From the NCBI GenBank assembly GCA_034168985.1, contig JAXFJE010000007.1, positions 1-64,000 of the forward strand: a DNA stretch of 64,000 nt, written 5' to 3'. Under the pieces are notes generated by a model. It was not told where the DNA came from, did not search any database, and was given only the letters and a program-made list of their open reading frames with translations. This stretch comes from JALEVB01 sp022768265 (GTDB lineage Bacteria > Bacillota_I > Bacilli_A > Erysipelotrichales > Erysipelotrichaceae). Each line of letters starts with the position of its first letter. Position 1 is the stretch's first letter. Shown here piece after piece: positions 16,016 to 24,861 of the stretch. A program made the translations under genes and the position numbers.

Positions 16016-16834
16016 ATGAAAAAGTTAATGACTTTAGCCCTAGCCCTATTATTAGTAGGTTGCTCAACTTCAACAAATACGGCAGAAAATGATACAGCCA
16101 ATGCCGATAATACATTTACCGTAGGTATGGAATGTGATTATGCACCATTTAACTGGACCCAAGTCGATGCAAATGAAACAGCCGTAAAGATCAGTGATGT
16201 AGACTATTGCGATGGCTATGATGTAGTTATCGCTAAGCGAATTGCAGATGAACTTGGTAAAGAACTAGAAATCAAGAAAGTATCTTGGGATAACTTGATC
16301 ATTGCGACTAACCAGGGTGATATCGATGCGATCATTGCCGGTATGACCGATACCCCTCAACGTCGTGAAGAAGTTGATTTTACAAATCCATATTATGAAT
16401 CACAAATGGTGGTAATCGTGCGAGAAGATAGCGAACTAGCAAACATCACGGACATCCAAGAATTAAGTGGTTATAAGGTAATGGGTCAAATCGCTACTTT
16501 ATATGATGAAATCATCGATCAAATCGATGGCGTACAACATATGACTCCTCAAGATTCTTACCCTAGAATGGTCTTAGCCTTAAACGAAGGTGAAGTTGAT
16601 GCCATTACTGCTGAATTACCAGTTGCTCAAGGGGTTGTAGCTGCAAATGAAGGCTTAAAGATCGTATCATTTGAAGAAGGTCATGGTTTTGAAGCAGATA
16701 CGTCAGTATCAATTGCGCTTGCTAAAAACAGTGAATTATTAGAACCTATCAATCAAATCTTAGATGGTATTTCTCAAGAGGAAAGAAACCAAATGATGAT
16801 TGATGCAACTAACCGCCAACCTGCAGCACAATAA
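16016..16834 (+). CDS. Amino-acid ABC transporter substrate-binding lipoprotein, probably lysine
   Basis: A 272-residue lipoprotein. The signal peptide MKKLMTLALALLLVGCS ends in a lipobox (LVGC), placing it on the outer face of the membrane. The mature part is a family 3 solute-binding protein with VGMECDYAPFNW, VDYCDGYDVVIAKRIADELG and GDIDAIIAGMTDTPQRREEVDFTNPYY. Lysine specificity is inferred from the riboswitch upstream, not from binding residues. AAGAGGAATTAG supplies the ribosome binding site. It touches the permease start (TAATG). Confidence 0.9.
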   Translation: MKKLMTLALALLLVGCSTSTNTAENDTANADNTFTVGMECDYAPFNWTQVDANETAVKISDVDYCDGYDVVIAKRIADELGKELEIKKVSWDNLIIATNQGDIDAIIAGMTDTPQRREEVDFTNPYYESQMVVIVREDSELANITDIQELSGYKVMGQIATLYDEIIDQIDGVQHMTPQDSYPRMVLALNEGEVDAITAELPVAQGVVAANEGLKIVSFEEGHGFEADTSVSIALAKNSELLEPINQILDGISQEERNQMMIDATNRQPAAQ

Positions 16835-17610
16835 TGCCATTTTTAGCGGAATGTGCCAATATTTTGATCAAATATTGGCCTAGTTTCTTTTTAGGGATCA
16901 AAACTACCATCCTTATTGCATTTAGCGGAACGATCATTGGATTAGCTTTAGGATTATTAGTTGGTGGTATCCGAGCAATCAAATTAGATAAGACCGCACC
17001 TAGTTACGCTAAAATATTAAAAAGGATTTATGATACCATTTCTTGGATCTATATCGAAGTATTTCGTGGAACTCCTATGATGGTACAAGCTGTCTTCCTA
17101 TATTATGCCCTACGCCCTGTTTTTAATTGGTCCTACATCCCTGCAGGTATCTTTGTAATCAGTGTCAATACTGGTGCATATATGGCTGAAATCGTAAGAA
17201 GTGGTATTCAATCTATCGATGTTGGGCAAACTGAAGCAGCTCGCAGCTTAGGAATGTCAAATATGCAAACTATGATGAATGTCATCCTACCACAAGCTAT
17301 CAAAAATGCATTTCCCTCAATTGGTAATGAATTTATCGTTAACATCAAAGATAGTAGCGTGTTAATGATCATTTCCATTACCGAGTTAATGTTCCAAGCA
17401 AAATCAATTGCAGGATCAACATATAAATTTACCGAAACTTACTTTGTCACAGCATGCGTATATTTGGTGATGACGATGACAACAAGCTTTATCTTGAATC
17501 AAATCGAGAAAAAACTAAATCACACAAAAACTACGTTACCACAATCAGATACATTTGTTAAAACCATGAATTTAGCTAAGGAGGATCAAAACCATGAAAG
17601 AACTTATTAA
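16834..17610 (+). CDS. Polar amino-acid ABC transporter permease
   Basis: The 258-residue HisM/GlnP-type permease has five or so membrane helices. The EAA loop reads QTEAARSLGMSNMQTMMNVILPQAIKNAFPSIGNE, the contact surface for the ATPase. EVFRGTPMMVQAVFLYY is the conserved motif after the second helix. It overlaps the lipoprotein stop by one base and the ATPase start by 17 bases. Confidence 0.95.
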   Translation: MPFLAECANILIKYWPSFFLGIKTTILIAFSGTIIGLALGLLVGGIRAIKLDKTAPSYAKILKRIYDTISWIYIEVFRGTPMMVQAVFLYYALRPVFNWSYIPAGIFVISVNTGAYMAEIVRSGIQSIDVGQTEAARSLGMSNMQTMMNVILPQAIKNAFPSIGNEFIVNIKDSSVLMIISITELMFQAKSIAGSTYKFTETYFVTACVYLVMTMTTSFILNQIEKKLNHTKTTLPQSDTFVKTMNLAKEDQNHERTY

Positions 17611-18325
17611 GATCAAAGATATTCATAAAAGTTTTGGTCACTTAGAAGTACTTAAAGGGGTTAGCTTTGAAGTAAAGCAAAATGATGTCGTTTGTTTGAT
17701 CGGGGCAAGTGGATCAGGTAAATCAACGATGCTTCGTTGCTTAAACTTATTAGAAGTTGCCGACAGTGGTGAGATCATCGTTGATGGTCAAAATATCCTA
17801 GAAACCAAAGATATCAACTCCTATCGCGCAAAGGTTGGTATGGTCTTTCAGCAATTTAACTTGTTCAATAATATGAGCGTACTTAAAAACTGTATGCTTG
17901 CTCAACAAAAAGTATTGAAGCGCTCAAGCCAACAAGCCCAGGAAAAAGCTATGTATTATCTAAAGAAAGTTGGTATGGAAAGCTTCGCAACAGCTAATGT
18001 CACGACCTTATCTGGCGGTCAAAAACAACGTGTAGCCATTGCAAGAGCCCTATGTATGGATCCTGAAATATTATTATTTGATGAACCAACTAGTGCCCTT
18101 GATCCAGAGATGGTTGGTGAAGTATTGGATGTTATGAAAAGTTTAGCTAAAGAAGGGTTAACCATGGTAATCGTTACTCATGAAATGAGCTTTGCCAAAG
18201 ATGTCAGTACACAAGTGGTATTTATGGCAAATGGGATCATTGAAGAAAAAGGTACTCCTGAAGAAATCTTCAATAATCCGCAAAGTGAAAGAACCAAAGC
18301 TTTCTTAGCGAGATTTAACCGCTGA
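17594..18325 (+). CDS. Polar amino-acid ABC transporter ATPase
   Basis: A 243-residue GlnQ/HisP-type ATPase. Walker A is GASGSGKST (about residues 37-45), the Q-loop is MVFQQFNLF, the ABC signature is LSGGQKQRVAIARAL, Walker B is ILLFDEPTSALDPE, and the switch histidine is in VTHEMSFA. It powers the transporter encoded just upstream. AAGGAGG precedes the ATG inside the permease gene. Its TGA stop overlaps the ATG of the radical SAM gene. Confidence 0.97.
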   Translation: MKELIKIKDIHKSFGHLEVLKGVSFEVKQNDVVCLIGASGSGKSTMLRCLNLLEVADSGEIIVDGQNILETKDINSYRAKVGMVFQQFNLFNNMSVLKNCMLAQQKVLKRSSQQAQEKAMYYLKKVGMESFATANVTTLSGGQKQRVAIARALCMDPEILLFDEPTSALDPEMVGEVLDVMKSLAKEGLTMVIVTHEMSFAKDVSTQVVFMANGIIEEKGTPEEIFNNPQSERTKAFLARFNR

Positions 18326-19149
18326 TGGCAATAAAAAGAGCATATATCGAAATTACAAACAACTGCAATTTAAATTGCAGTTTTTGTCATAAAAATACCC
18401 GCCCAGCTCATTTTATGACGATTGTCGAGTTTGAACATATCATCAAACAAATTAGACCTTTTACCTCTTTCCTTTATTTACATGTTCAAGGAGAACCATT
18501 GTTACATCCCCAATTAGATGCACTGCTGGATATGTGTGATCAATATCAGATGCAGGTACAATTGGTTACAAATGGAACATTGATCCATAAATATCCTGAT
18601 CTCTATAAACATTCCGCTTTGCGCAAGATCAGTTTTTCTTTACACTCGATCGATCAACAAGAAATGGATATCGATCGCTATTTTGCGCCAATTTATCAAT
18701 TTATCAATGCGGCTACAAATACCTTTATCGAATTACGTTTTTGGAATCGTAATGATATGAAAGCAAAATCATTAGCCATCTTTGAAAAGATTCAAAAACT
18801 ATATGATATGCAAGCTACGAAGAAAAAAGATAGCTACAAGCTAACATCAAATATTTATCTGTATTTTCAAGATGAGTTTGAGTGGCCTGCTAAAGCTCAA
18901 AATGTTGATCATGATGGTTATTGCTATGCAGCAAATAACATGATAGCGATCTTAAGCAATGGTCAAGTAACCTTATGTTGCTTAGATGCAAATGGTGAAA
19001 TTAATTTAGGTAACATCTTTAAACAAGATCTCAACACTATCTTGCAAAGCAGCAAATATTTACAGATCATCAATGATTTTAATAATAATAAATGTCATGA
19101 ACTGTTGTGTCAGCAATGTACATATCGTTTAAGATTCAAAAAAAACTAG
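18325..19149 (+). CDS. Radical SAM protein with SPASM-like cysteine-rich C-terminus
   Basis: The 274-residue protein starts ITNNCNLNCSFCHKN, a CxxxCxxC motif for the 4Fe-4S cluster that cleaves S-adenosylmethionine. The C-terminal part has cysteines in GYCYAANN, VTLCCLDANGEINLGNIF and CHELLCQQCTYRLRF, the spacing of a SPASM/twitch auxiliary-cluster region. Such enzymes modify peptides, proteins or small molecules. Its start overlaps the ATPase stop (TGATGG), so it is translated with the lysine-regulated transporter. No precursor peptide gene is seen next to it. Substrate unknown. Confidence 0.85.
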   Translation: MAIKRAYIEITNNCNLNCSFCHKNTRPAHFMTIVEFEHIIKQIRPFTSFLYLHVQGEPLLHPQLDALLDMCDQYQMQVQLVTNGTLIHKYPDLYKHSALRKISFSLHSIDQQEMDIDRYFAPIYQFINAATNTFIELRFWNRNDMKAKSLAIFEKIQKLYDMQATKKKDSYKLTSNIYLYFQDEFEWPAKAQNVDHDGYCYAANNMIAILSNGQVTLCCLDANGEINLGNIFKQDLNTILQSSKYLQIINDFNNNKCHELLCQQCTYRLRFKKN

Positions 19150-19168
19150 CAAAATTGCTAGTTTTTTT
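19141..19168. terminator. Bidirectional terminator between radical SAM gene and pepF
   Basis: ACTAGCA (19145-19151) pairs with TGCTAGT (19156-19162). Five A flank it on the left and seven T on the right, so both converging transcripts can end here. The radical SAM stop codon TAG lies within the left arm. Confidence 0.8.
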
Positions 19169-20864
19169 AAAATTTAGCCAAATCAAAAGTTTTTAAATAC
19201 GCTTTGGCATCTTCGATGGTCGCTAACAAACATTCATCATCAAATGGTGATCTTAAGTTAGCCTCCTCTACTAATTGCAAGAAGGTCTTGGTTCCACCTA
19301 AACGGCATAATTTAATATAATCATGCCATGCTTTATCATCTTGATTATACATGCGATCCCAAAATTGTAAGGCACAAACTTGTGCTAAGGTATAATCAAT
19401 GTAATAGAATGGACTAGCAAAGATATGACCTTGTTGATACCACCAACAACCCTTCTCTAACATTTCATTTCCCTCATAATCTTTAAATGGTGTATATCGG
19501 CGTTCTAATTTGCGCCAAGTTTCTTTTCGTTGTGCTGGAGTCATATCAGGGTTAGCATAGATTTCATGTTGGAAATGATCTACTAAGACCCCATATGGTA
19601 AGAATTTAAAAACATTTGAGAAATGGGCATAGTAATACTTTTGGGTATCATCGCCAAAGAATTTATGCATATAAGGATAAGTGAAAAATTCCATGCTCAT
19701 TGAATGGATCTCACAACTTTCCAAAGTTGGAAATACACATTCAGGAACATTGATATCCTTGGCTGCCAAATATGAGTTTAAAGCATGTCCGGCTTCATGG
19801 GTCAAAACTTCTACATCTCCTCTGGTACCATTAAAATTACTGAAGATAAATGGTAACTTATATTCTGGAAATTCTGTGCAATATCCACCTAATTCTTTAT
19901 TTGGCTTACTTTCTAGATCCCATAGTTCATTATCGATCATGACATCGATAAATTCAGCAGTTTCCTTAGACATTTGATGATACATCCATTTAGCAGCTGC
20001 AATCTTTTCATCATAACTTTCTACTGGTTTAGGATTACCAGATAAAAATTCATAATCATAATCATAGTATCTAACTTTATCGACATTGATCCTATTAGCT
20101 TGTGCATCCACGATTTCTTGAGCCAAAGGCACCACATGCTTTGCAATCATGTCGCGATATTTACTAACCATCTTGGCATCATAATCTAAACGCAGCATGC
20201 GATCATAACCCACTTGAATAAAATTATCATAGCCTAATTTCAATGCAATTTGATGTCGTACATGAACTAATTGATCATAAATCTCGTCAAATTTTGCTTC
20301 ATTATCTTGATAAAAACGCATTTTAGCATCGAAGGCTTTTTTACGAATATCACGATCTTGACTAGAACAATAAGCCGCAATCTGCGCTAGATTACACTCT
20401 TTGCCATCAAATTCAATCTTCGCGCTGGCTTTTAATTTACCATATTCACTGATTAACTTATTTTCTTGCTGTAACAATGGAATAATCGCTTCATTAAAGC
20501 TACGGGCCTTACATTCTGCTATTTTAAAATATGGTTCGTAGATCTCATCTAATAATTCTTCGCGATATGGCTTGCTGATGGCGATATTCGCAATATCAGT
20601 AAAATATTTTTGGAGTACTGGTCTTTGCATATCCCACCAGTCATTTTCTTCATTATAGAATTCATCTGCCGTATTGATCGAGTGTCTAACACTGACAAGA
20701 TTGCCCATAGTATCGATATGCATTTGCAACTGGCATATTTCTTGAAATATAGCTTTAAATGTAGTTGCATCTTGCGCTTCTTGCAAACGTTTAGCTAAGT
20801 TTTCTAATTGCTCACAAGTTTTCGCAAGATCAATTCTTTCGTATTTTAGATCTTTAAATTTCAT
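19167..20864 (-). CDS. M3 family oligoendopeptidase F-like
   Basis: A 565-residue M3 metallopeptidase. The zinc site is LTHEAGHALNS (HExxH, about residues 354-360), with the third ligand glutamate in the FPTLESCEIHSMSMEF segment downstream. It degrades short peptides in the cytoplasm. The frame can start at 20885, but ATG 20864 is preceded by GAGGTGAGTTTG and is preferred. Family members of the 560-residue M3 oligoendopeptidase group are common in Firmicutes. Confidence 0.95.
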   Translation of the reverse strand: MKFKDLKYERIDLAKTCEQLENLAKRLQEAQDATTFKAIFQEICQLQMHIDTMGNLVSVRHSINTADEFYNEENDWWDMQRPVLQKYFTDIANIAISKPYREELLDEIYEPYFKIAECKARSFNEAIIPLLQQENKLISEYGKLKASAKIEFDGKECNLAQIAAYCSSQDRDIRKKAFDAKMRFYQDNEAKFDEIYDQLVHVRHQIALKLGYDNFIQVGYDRMLRLDYDAKMVSKYRDMIAKHVVPLAQEIVDAQANRINVDKVRYYDYDYEFLSGNPKPVESYDEKIAAAKWMYHQMSKETAEFIDVMIDNELWDLESKPNKELGGYCTEFPEYKLPFIFSNFNGTRGDVEVLTHEAGHALNSYLAAKDINVPECVFPTLESCEIHSMSMEFFTYPYMHKFFGDDTQKYYYAHFSNVFKFLPYGVLVDHFQHEIYANPDMTPAQRKETWRKLERRYTPFKDYEGNEMLEKGCWWYQQGHIFASPFYYIDYTLAQVCALQFWDRMYNQDDKAWHDYIKLCRLGGTKTFLQLVEEANLRSPFDDECLLATIEDAKAYLKTFDLAKF

Positions 20865-20897
20865 CAAACTCACCTCTTTTAGCATTATATCATAATC

Positions 20898-21143
20898 TTA
20901 ATAAATTATGATGTTTATCCCTTCATAAAGTCCAACTTTATTTAAAGGTTGGTAGGGATCGAGTTTGATATTGGTATATTTTTCAAAAAGTACGACCTTC
21001 AAGAAATCATAATACTTTAGTTGATCGATCATCTTTTGCAGCAACAGCAAATTATCATACATGCTTCTATTGATATCCAAGATGACCTCTAGCTTGATAT
21101 CCACGATCACAAATTCCAAACAAGCATAGATATCATTGACCAT
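20898..21143 (-). CDS. YukD/EsaB-like small ubiquitin-fold protein
   Basis: The 81-residue product (start at 21143) is the size of YukD/EsaB. It ends in YQPLNKVGLYEGINIIIY, the short turn and final strand pattern (L-x-x-x-G-L-x-x-G-x-x-I-x-I) of ubiquitin-like folds. The frame extends to 21194, but ATG 21143 has AAAGGG nine bases upstream and overlaps the essC-like stop by only 11 bases. YukD/EsaB is a cytosolic accessory protein of Firmicute type VII secretion. Similarity is weak and position next to the EssC-like gene carries much of the argument. Confidence 0.55.
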   Translation of the reverse strand: MVNDIYACLEFVIVDIKLEVILDINRSMYDNLLLLQKMIDQLKYYDFLKVVLFEKYTNIKLDPYQPLNKVGLYEGINIIIY

Positions 21144-24100
21144 ATAACTTGACCCTTTCGATTTGTCCTTGATATTCAAGATAGCCTTCATCATGAACTA
21201 GATCTTTTTTTACATGATAATTGAATAAATATTGGTCTTTAAAGCCTGGTCCGATCCATAAACGATATTCATAATAATGTTCATCGATCATCTTCAAATA
21301 ATCTTTATAAGCCATGATGTAGACATTACTTGGCTCAGTAAGATCTTTCGATATCTTAATACCTTGCTGATGGCATATCATGATAAATTTTGCAATGCAA
21401 GCTGGTTGCTTGCTGATAACTAATAATGGAAAACTATCGATGTGGATATTATCATAGCTCGAATAACTAATCCCTATGAACAATTTGCTCTTTTGCATAT
21501 TAGCCAAGATCTTTTGCGGCATGACCTTGATCTTGCTTTGCTTAGGTTGGCATTGTTTAGCTATTAGGTCTAACAAAGCTTGTTTATTAGTCAATATCTC
21601 GATAAATGGTAAGATATGTTCATCCTTGCAAAAACCATAGCTTTGCTCGATATCTAATTCACTTGCTTCATTGCTGTTAAAGATATTTATTAATTCATTT
21701 TTATCCTTGATTCCAATGCTTATACGCTCATTGATCAAATTTAAGCAACGAGCGCTGATCGCGGATGTATTATAAGCAATGATCAAAATAGTAGCTTTAT
21801 AACTTTCATGATTCATCAATAAATCGATCAGATATGGCTGTAAAGATTCATACGATGTCCAAAATTTTTGAATATTAGAAAAGATGATCAGCTTTCGCTG
21901 TTGATCATGACAATTAAAACGAAAGAAGTTTTCTTTCTGTTCCAATGTATCCACCATTTCTAACCATAATTGTTGTTTGATATCTTCATCTAGCAATAAA
22001 CCATCATCAAAGATATAACCCTCTTTTATCTCGTTTAAACTTGCTTTAAGCACATTATAAAGATATGTTAATAAAAACGCTTGCTGATCTTTTAATTGAT
22101 GAATAAATGCGATCAATGGTTGATTAGTATGCAAGTAGCATGTTTGTTGATTATGATAAAAATCATCCTTAATGCCGATGATGATACCCTTATGATTATC
22201 ATAAGGGATTTGTAAGCAATCAATAGCGCTGATTGGTTCTAGAAACAATGCGCTAGTCTTATCGTATGGAGCTAATGCACATATTTTATTAGCTACAGCA
22301 GCAATTTGTGTAGGAATCGTCTGCTTGCTAAAATTTTTCTCGATCGTGATATTTTTCATTTCATCTAAGAGCTGGATACGATTTTTATTATAGAGATAAT
22401 CTTTTGCTACCATGCCATAACCACTTTTACCTTTATACATTTGTTCATCACATTTCAAGATAAAGTCTCCTGCACTTTTTAATTTACTTGCTTCATCAGA
22501 TCCTATGACTTCCATCGAATCTTCTTTATTTTGTACTTTCAAACAAATGGTAAAGTGCATATTAGCATATATTTGCTCATCAATAATACCGCGGGGTTTT
22601 TGGGTAGATAAGATCAAATGAATGCCTAAGCTTCTACCGATACGGGCTATTGATATCAATTGATAGATAAAATGATGTTGGGTTTGTTTTAATTCGGCAA
22701 ATTCATCAACGACAATGATTAGATGTGCCAGTGCTGGAAGCAAGCTAGCATCATCATGAAATTGCTGATATTTATCAATATCCATCGAGGGCATGCTGAG
22801 CTGATCTGCCAACGCTTTAAACAGCTTTTGCCGACGAATACACTCGTTTTCTAATGCAACTAAACATCTTTTGATTTCGGTTTTATTTAAGTTAGTTACA
22901 GTTTGTATTAAATGCGGCAGATGATAACTTTTATTAGCAAACGCTTGGATCAATCCTCCACCTTTAAAGTCTATGATCATCAATTGCAATTGGGAAGGAT
23001 GATATTTGGTACATAATCCCATCAAATAGCTAGTAATTAGCTCAGATTTGCCACTTCCCGTACTGCCCGCAATTAAGCCATGTGGTCCATGCTTTCCAGC
23101 TAAAAGATCTAATTCGATGCACTCATTGTTTTCATTTCGCCCTAAACAGCCAGAAATACCTTGATAGGTATGATTATAGTTCCAGTTTTCTAATATTTTT
23201 AGTTCATCGATATTCGTTATCTTTAACATATCAAATAAAGTAAACATCCTGATATACTTTCGTTGCTGATAATATAAATTATTCAACATAAGATAAAGTT
23301 GTTCCATGTTTGCTGCAAAATGACGATAGATATAGGTTTGATAACTAAAATCTTTAAAGATGATCTTATCTTTGGTCAATATCACTTGGTTGTCGTCATT
23401 TATTTGCGTGATATGCTCATAGATATTTAACACTCTTTGCTTTTTTAAAGTTAAAGAAGGTATAAAGTTAATATACAACACTTCATCGGTTAATGGTAGT
23501 TCATTTAAATAGCTCATATGTTTAGGATAGTTTATCAATAATCGTAAATCGCCATATGATAAATGTGGGATAAAACGCAAATAATTTCGTTTTTTTAAAT
23601 CTTCTGATGAACATATGATACAGATTTGTAGATCATCTGGATGAAAATAGGTTGTTAACTGCAATAATAGATAATCGACAAAATCATCTTCATCAATCAC
23701 CGCAATTTCTCTATATTTTTTTAAATTTAAGCAATAGTAACTCTCAATCATCTTGCTATCATGCAAAAACTCTTGATAACTAGGAAATAGCTCATCATCA
23801 CTAGCGATATCTAGATCATTAATAGTTATATCTAGCTCATAATGAGCTTCACCTAATAAAACCCAAAGATAGTCTTCCTGATCGATCTTCTTGCTCCATA
23901 AAAGATTATCCCTATTCATGACCTTTTGATATAGCAGCATAAAGGTAGCATAGCGTTCATGTAAGATCTTGTCATAGACTTTTTTAGTATTGTCTACATT
24001 TGCTTTTTGCTGCTGTAACATGGCTATAAAGGTTCTTTTTCTTTCTTCTAATTTTTGAGCATATTTTTTTTGTTCATATTTTCTTTGCAATGGTAAAACT

Positions 24101-24861
24101 AACAAACTAGAAACCAACATCGTCATAGGCATTATCAGCATAGGAATAATTTCGATGATCGTTCTTTGATTCAGCAAAGCATTATATGTCATCAAGATCC
24201 CATTTATTAATGATGCGCACCCCATAAGTAAAGATGGTAAGATAGCAATGATCAAAGGCATAGGTTCAAAAATTGGCTTAGTATTCGGTTTATCTAAAGT
24301 AAGCTTAAACTTGGGTAGCTCATTATAAGCTTTAAATTTGGTCACATGATCTTTATTGATAAAACATGGCCGTTGATATTTATGATCATCTTCATATGGC
24401 TGCAAATTGACATAAACATTTCCTACTTGATTGATCATCACAAAATCATGATGAAAGCTAAATCGTAAATTGATGAATTCAAACAATTGGCCATCGACAA
24501 ATTTAGCTTTTTTACCTCCAATCTCATAATTATTATTATGCAAATCAAAAATATAGATCGTTTTAAAGTTTTGATCTTGCAAACAAATATCATGATCTAG
24601 CTTATTACCAATGGTAATATAACGCTTGCTACACTGATATTTTTGATATGTATGATAATTATCATCATACATGCTGGTATATAGCTGATATTTGATCTGA
24701 TCATAGCAAAAAAGATAAGTTTGCTCATGAAAAAGTGATAACTGCTGGTCATTAATGATCAGCTCATTATTTTGTTTATGGATCATCAATCCCATGAATT
24801 TTTGTGGAACATCTTCTAAAATAACAGCATGCTGATCTTTGGCCTGGATATAAACTAACAT
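21133..24861 (-). CDS. EssC/YukBA-like FtsK/SpoIIIE ATPase of type VII secretion
   Basis: This 1242-residue membrane ATPase has FHA-like N-terminal domains (about residues 1-170), two membrane helices (about 205-260) and an FtsK/SpoIIIE ATPase. Walker A is GSTGSGKSELI near residue 600 and Walker B is HLIIVVDEFAEL near 715. The two following ATPase-like segments lack a recognisable Walker A. In S. aureus EssC is about 1480 residues with three ATPase domains and drives secretion of WXG100 proteins. The gene abuts the lipoprotein gene (shared base 24861) and sits downstream of two WXG100 genes, so it is the motor of a type VII-like system. Confidence 0.9.
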   Translation of the reverse strand: MLVYIQAKDQHAVILEDVPQKFMGLMIHKQNNELIINDQQLSLFHEQTYLFCYDQIKYQLYTSMYDDNYHTYQKYQCSKRYITIGNKLDHDICLQDQNFKTIYIFDLHNNNYEIGGKKAKFVDGQLFEFINLRFSFHHDFVMINQVGNVYVNLQPYEDDHKYQRPCFINKDHVTKFKAYNELPKFKLTLDKPNTKPIFEPMPLIIAILPSLLMGCASLINGILMTYNALLNQRTIIEIIPMLIMPMTMLVSSLLVLPLQRKYEQKKYAQKLEERKRTFIAMLQQQKANVDNTKKVYDKILHERYATFMLLYQKVMNRDNLLWSKKIDQEDYLWVLLGEAHYELDITINDLDIASDDELFPSYQEFLHDSKMIESYYCLNLKKYREIAVIDEDDFVDYLLLQLTTYFHPDDLQICIICSSEDLKKRNYLRFIPHLSYGDLRLLINYPKHMSYLNELPLTDEVLYINFIPSLTLKKQRVLNIYEHITQINDDNQVILTKDKIIFKDFSYQTYIYRHFAANMEQLYLMLNNLYYQQRKYIRMFTLFDMLKITNIDELKILENWNYNHTYQGISGCLGRNENNECIELDLLAGKHGPHGLIAGSTGSGKSELITSYLMGLCTKYHPSQLQLMIIDFKGGGLIQAFANKSYHLPHLIQTVTNLNKTEIKRCLVALENECIRRQKLFKALADQLSMPSMDIDKYQQFHDDASLLPALAHLIIVVDEFAELKQTQHHFIYQLISIARIGRSLGIHLILSTQKPRGIIDEQIYANMHFTICLKVQNKEDSMEVIGSDEASKLKSAGDFILKCDEQMYKGKSGYGMVAKDYLYNKNRIQLLDEMKNITIEKNFSKQTIPTQIAAVANKICALAPYDKTSALFLEPISAIDCLQIPYDNHKGIIIGIKDDFYHNQQTCYLHTNQPLIAFIHQLKDQQAFLLTYLYNVLKASLNEIKEGYIFDDGLLLDEDIKQQLWLEMVDTLEQKENFFRFNCHDQQRKLIIFSNIQKFWTSYESLQPYLIDLLMNHESYKATILIIAYNTSAISARCLNLINERISIGIKDKNELINIFNSNEASELDIEQSYGFCKDEHILPFIEILTNKQALLDLIAKQCQPKQSKIKVMPQKILANMQKSKLFIGISYSSYDNIHIDSFPLLVISKQPACIAKFIMICHQQGIKISKDLTEPSNVYIMAYKDYLKMIDEHYYEYRLWIGPGFKDQYLFNYHVKKDLVHDEGYLEYQGQIERVKLYGQ

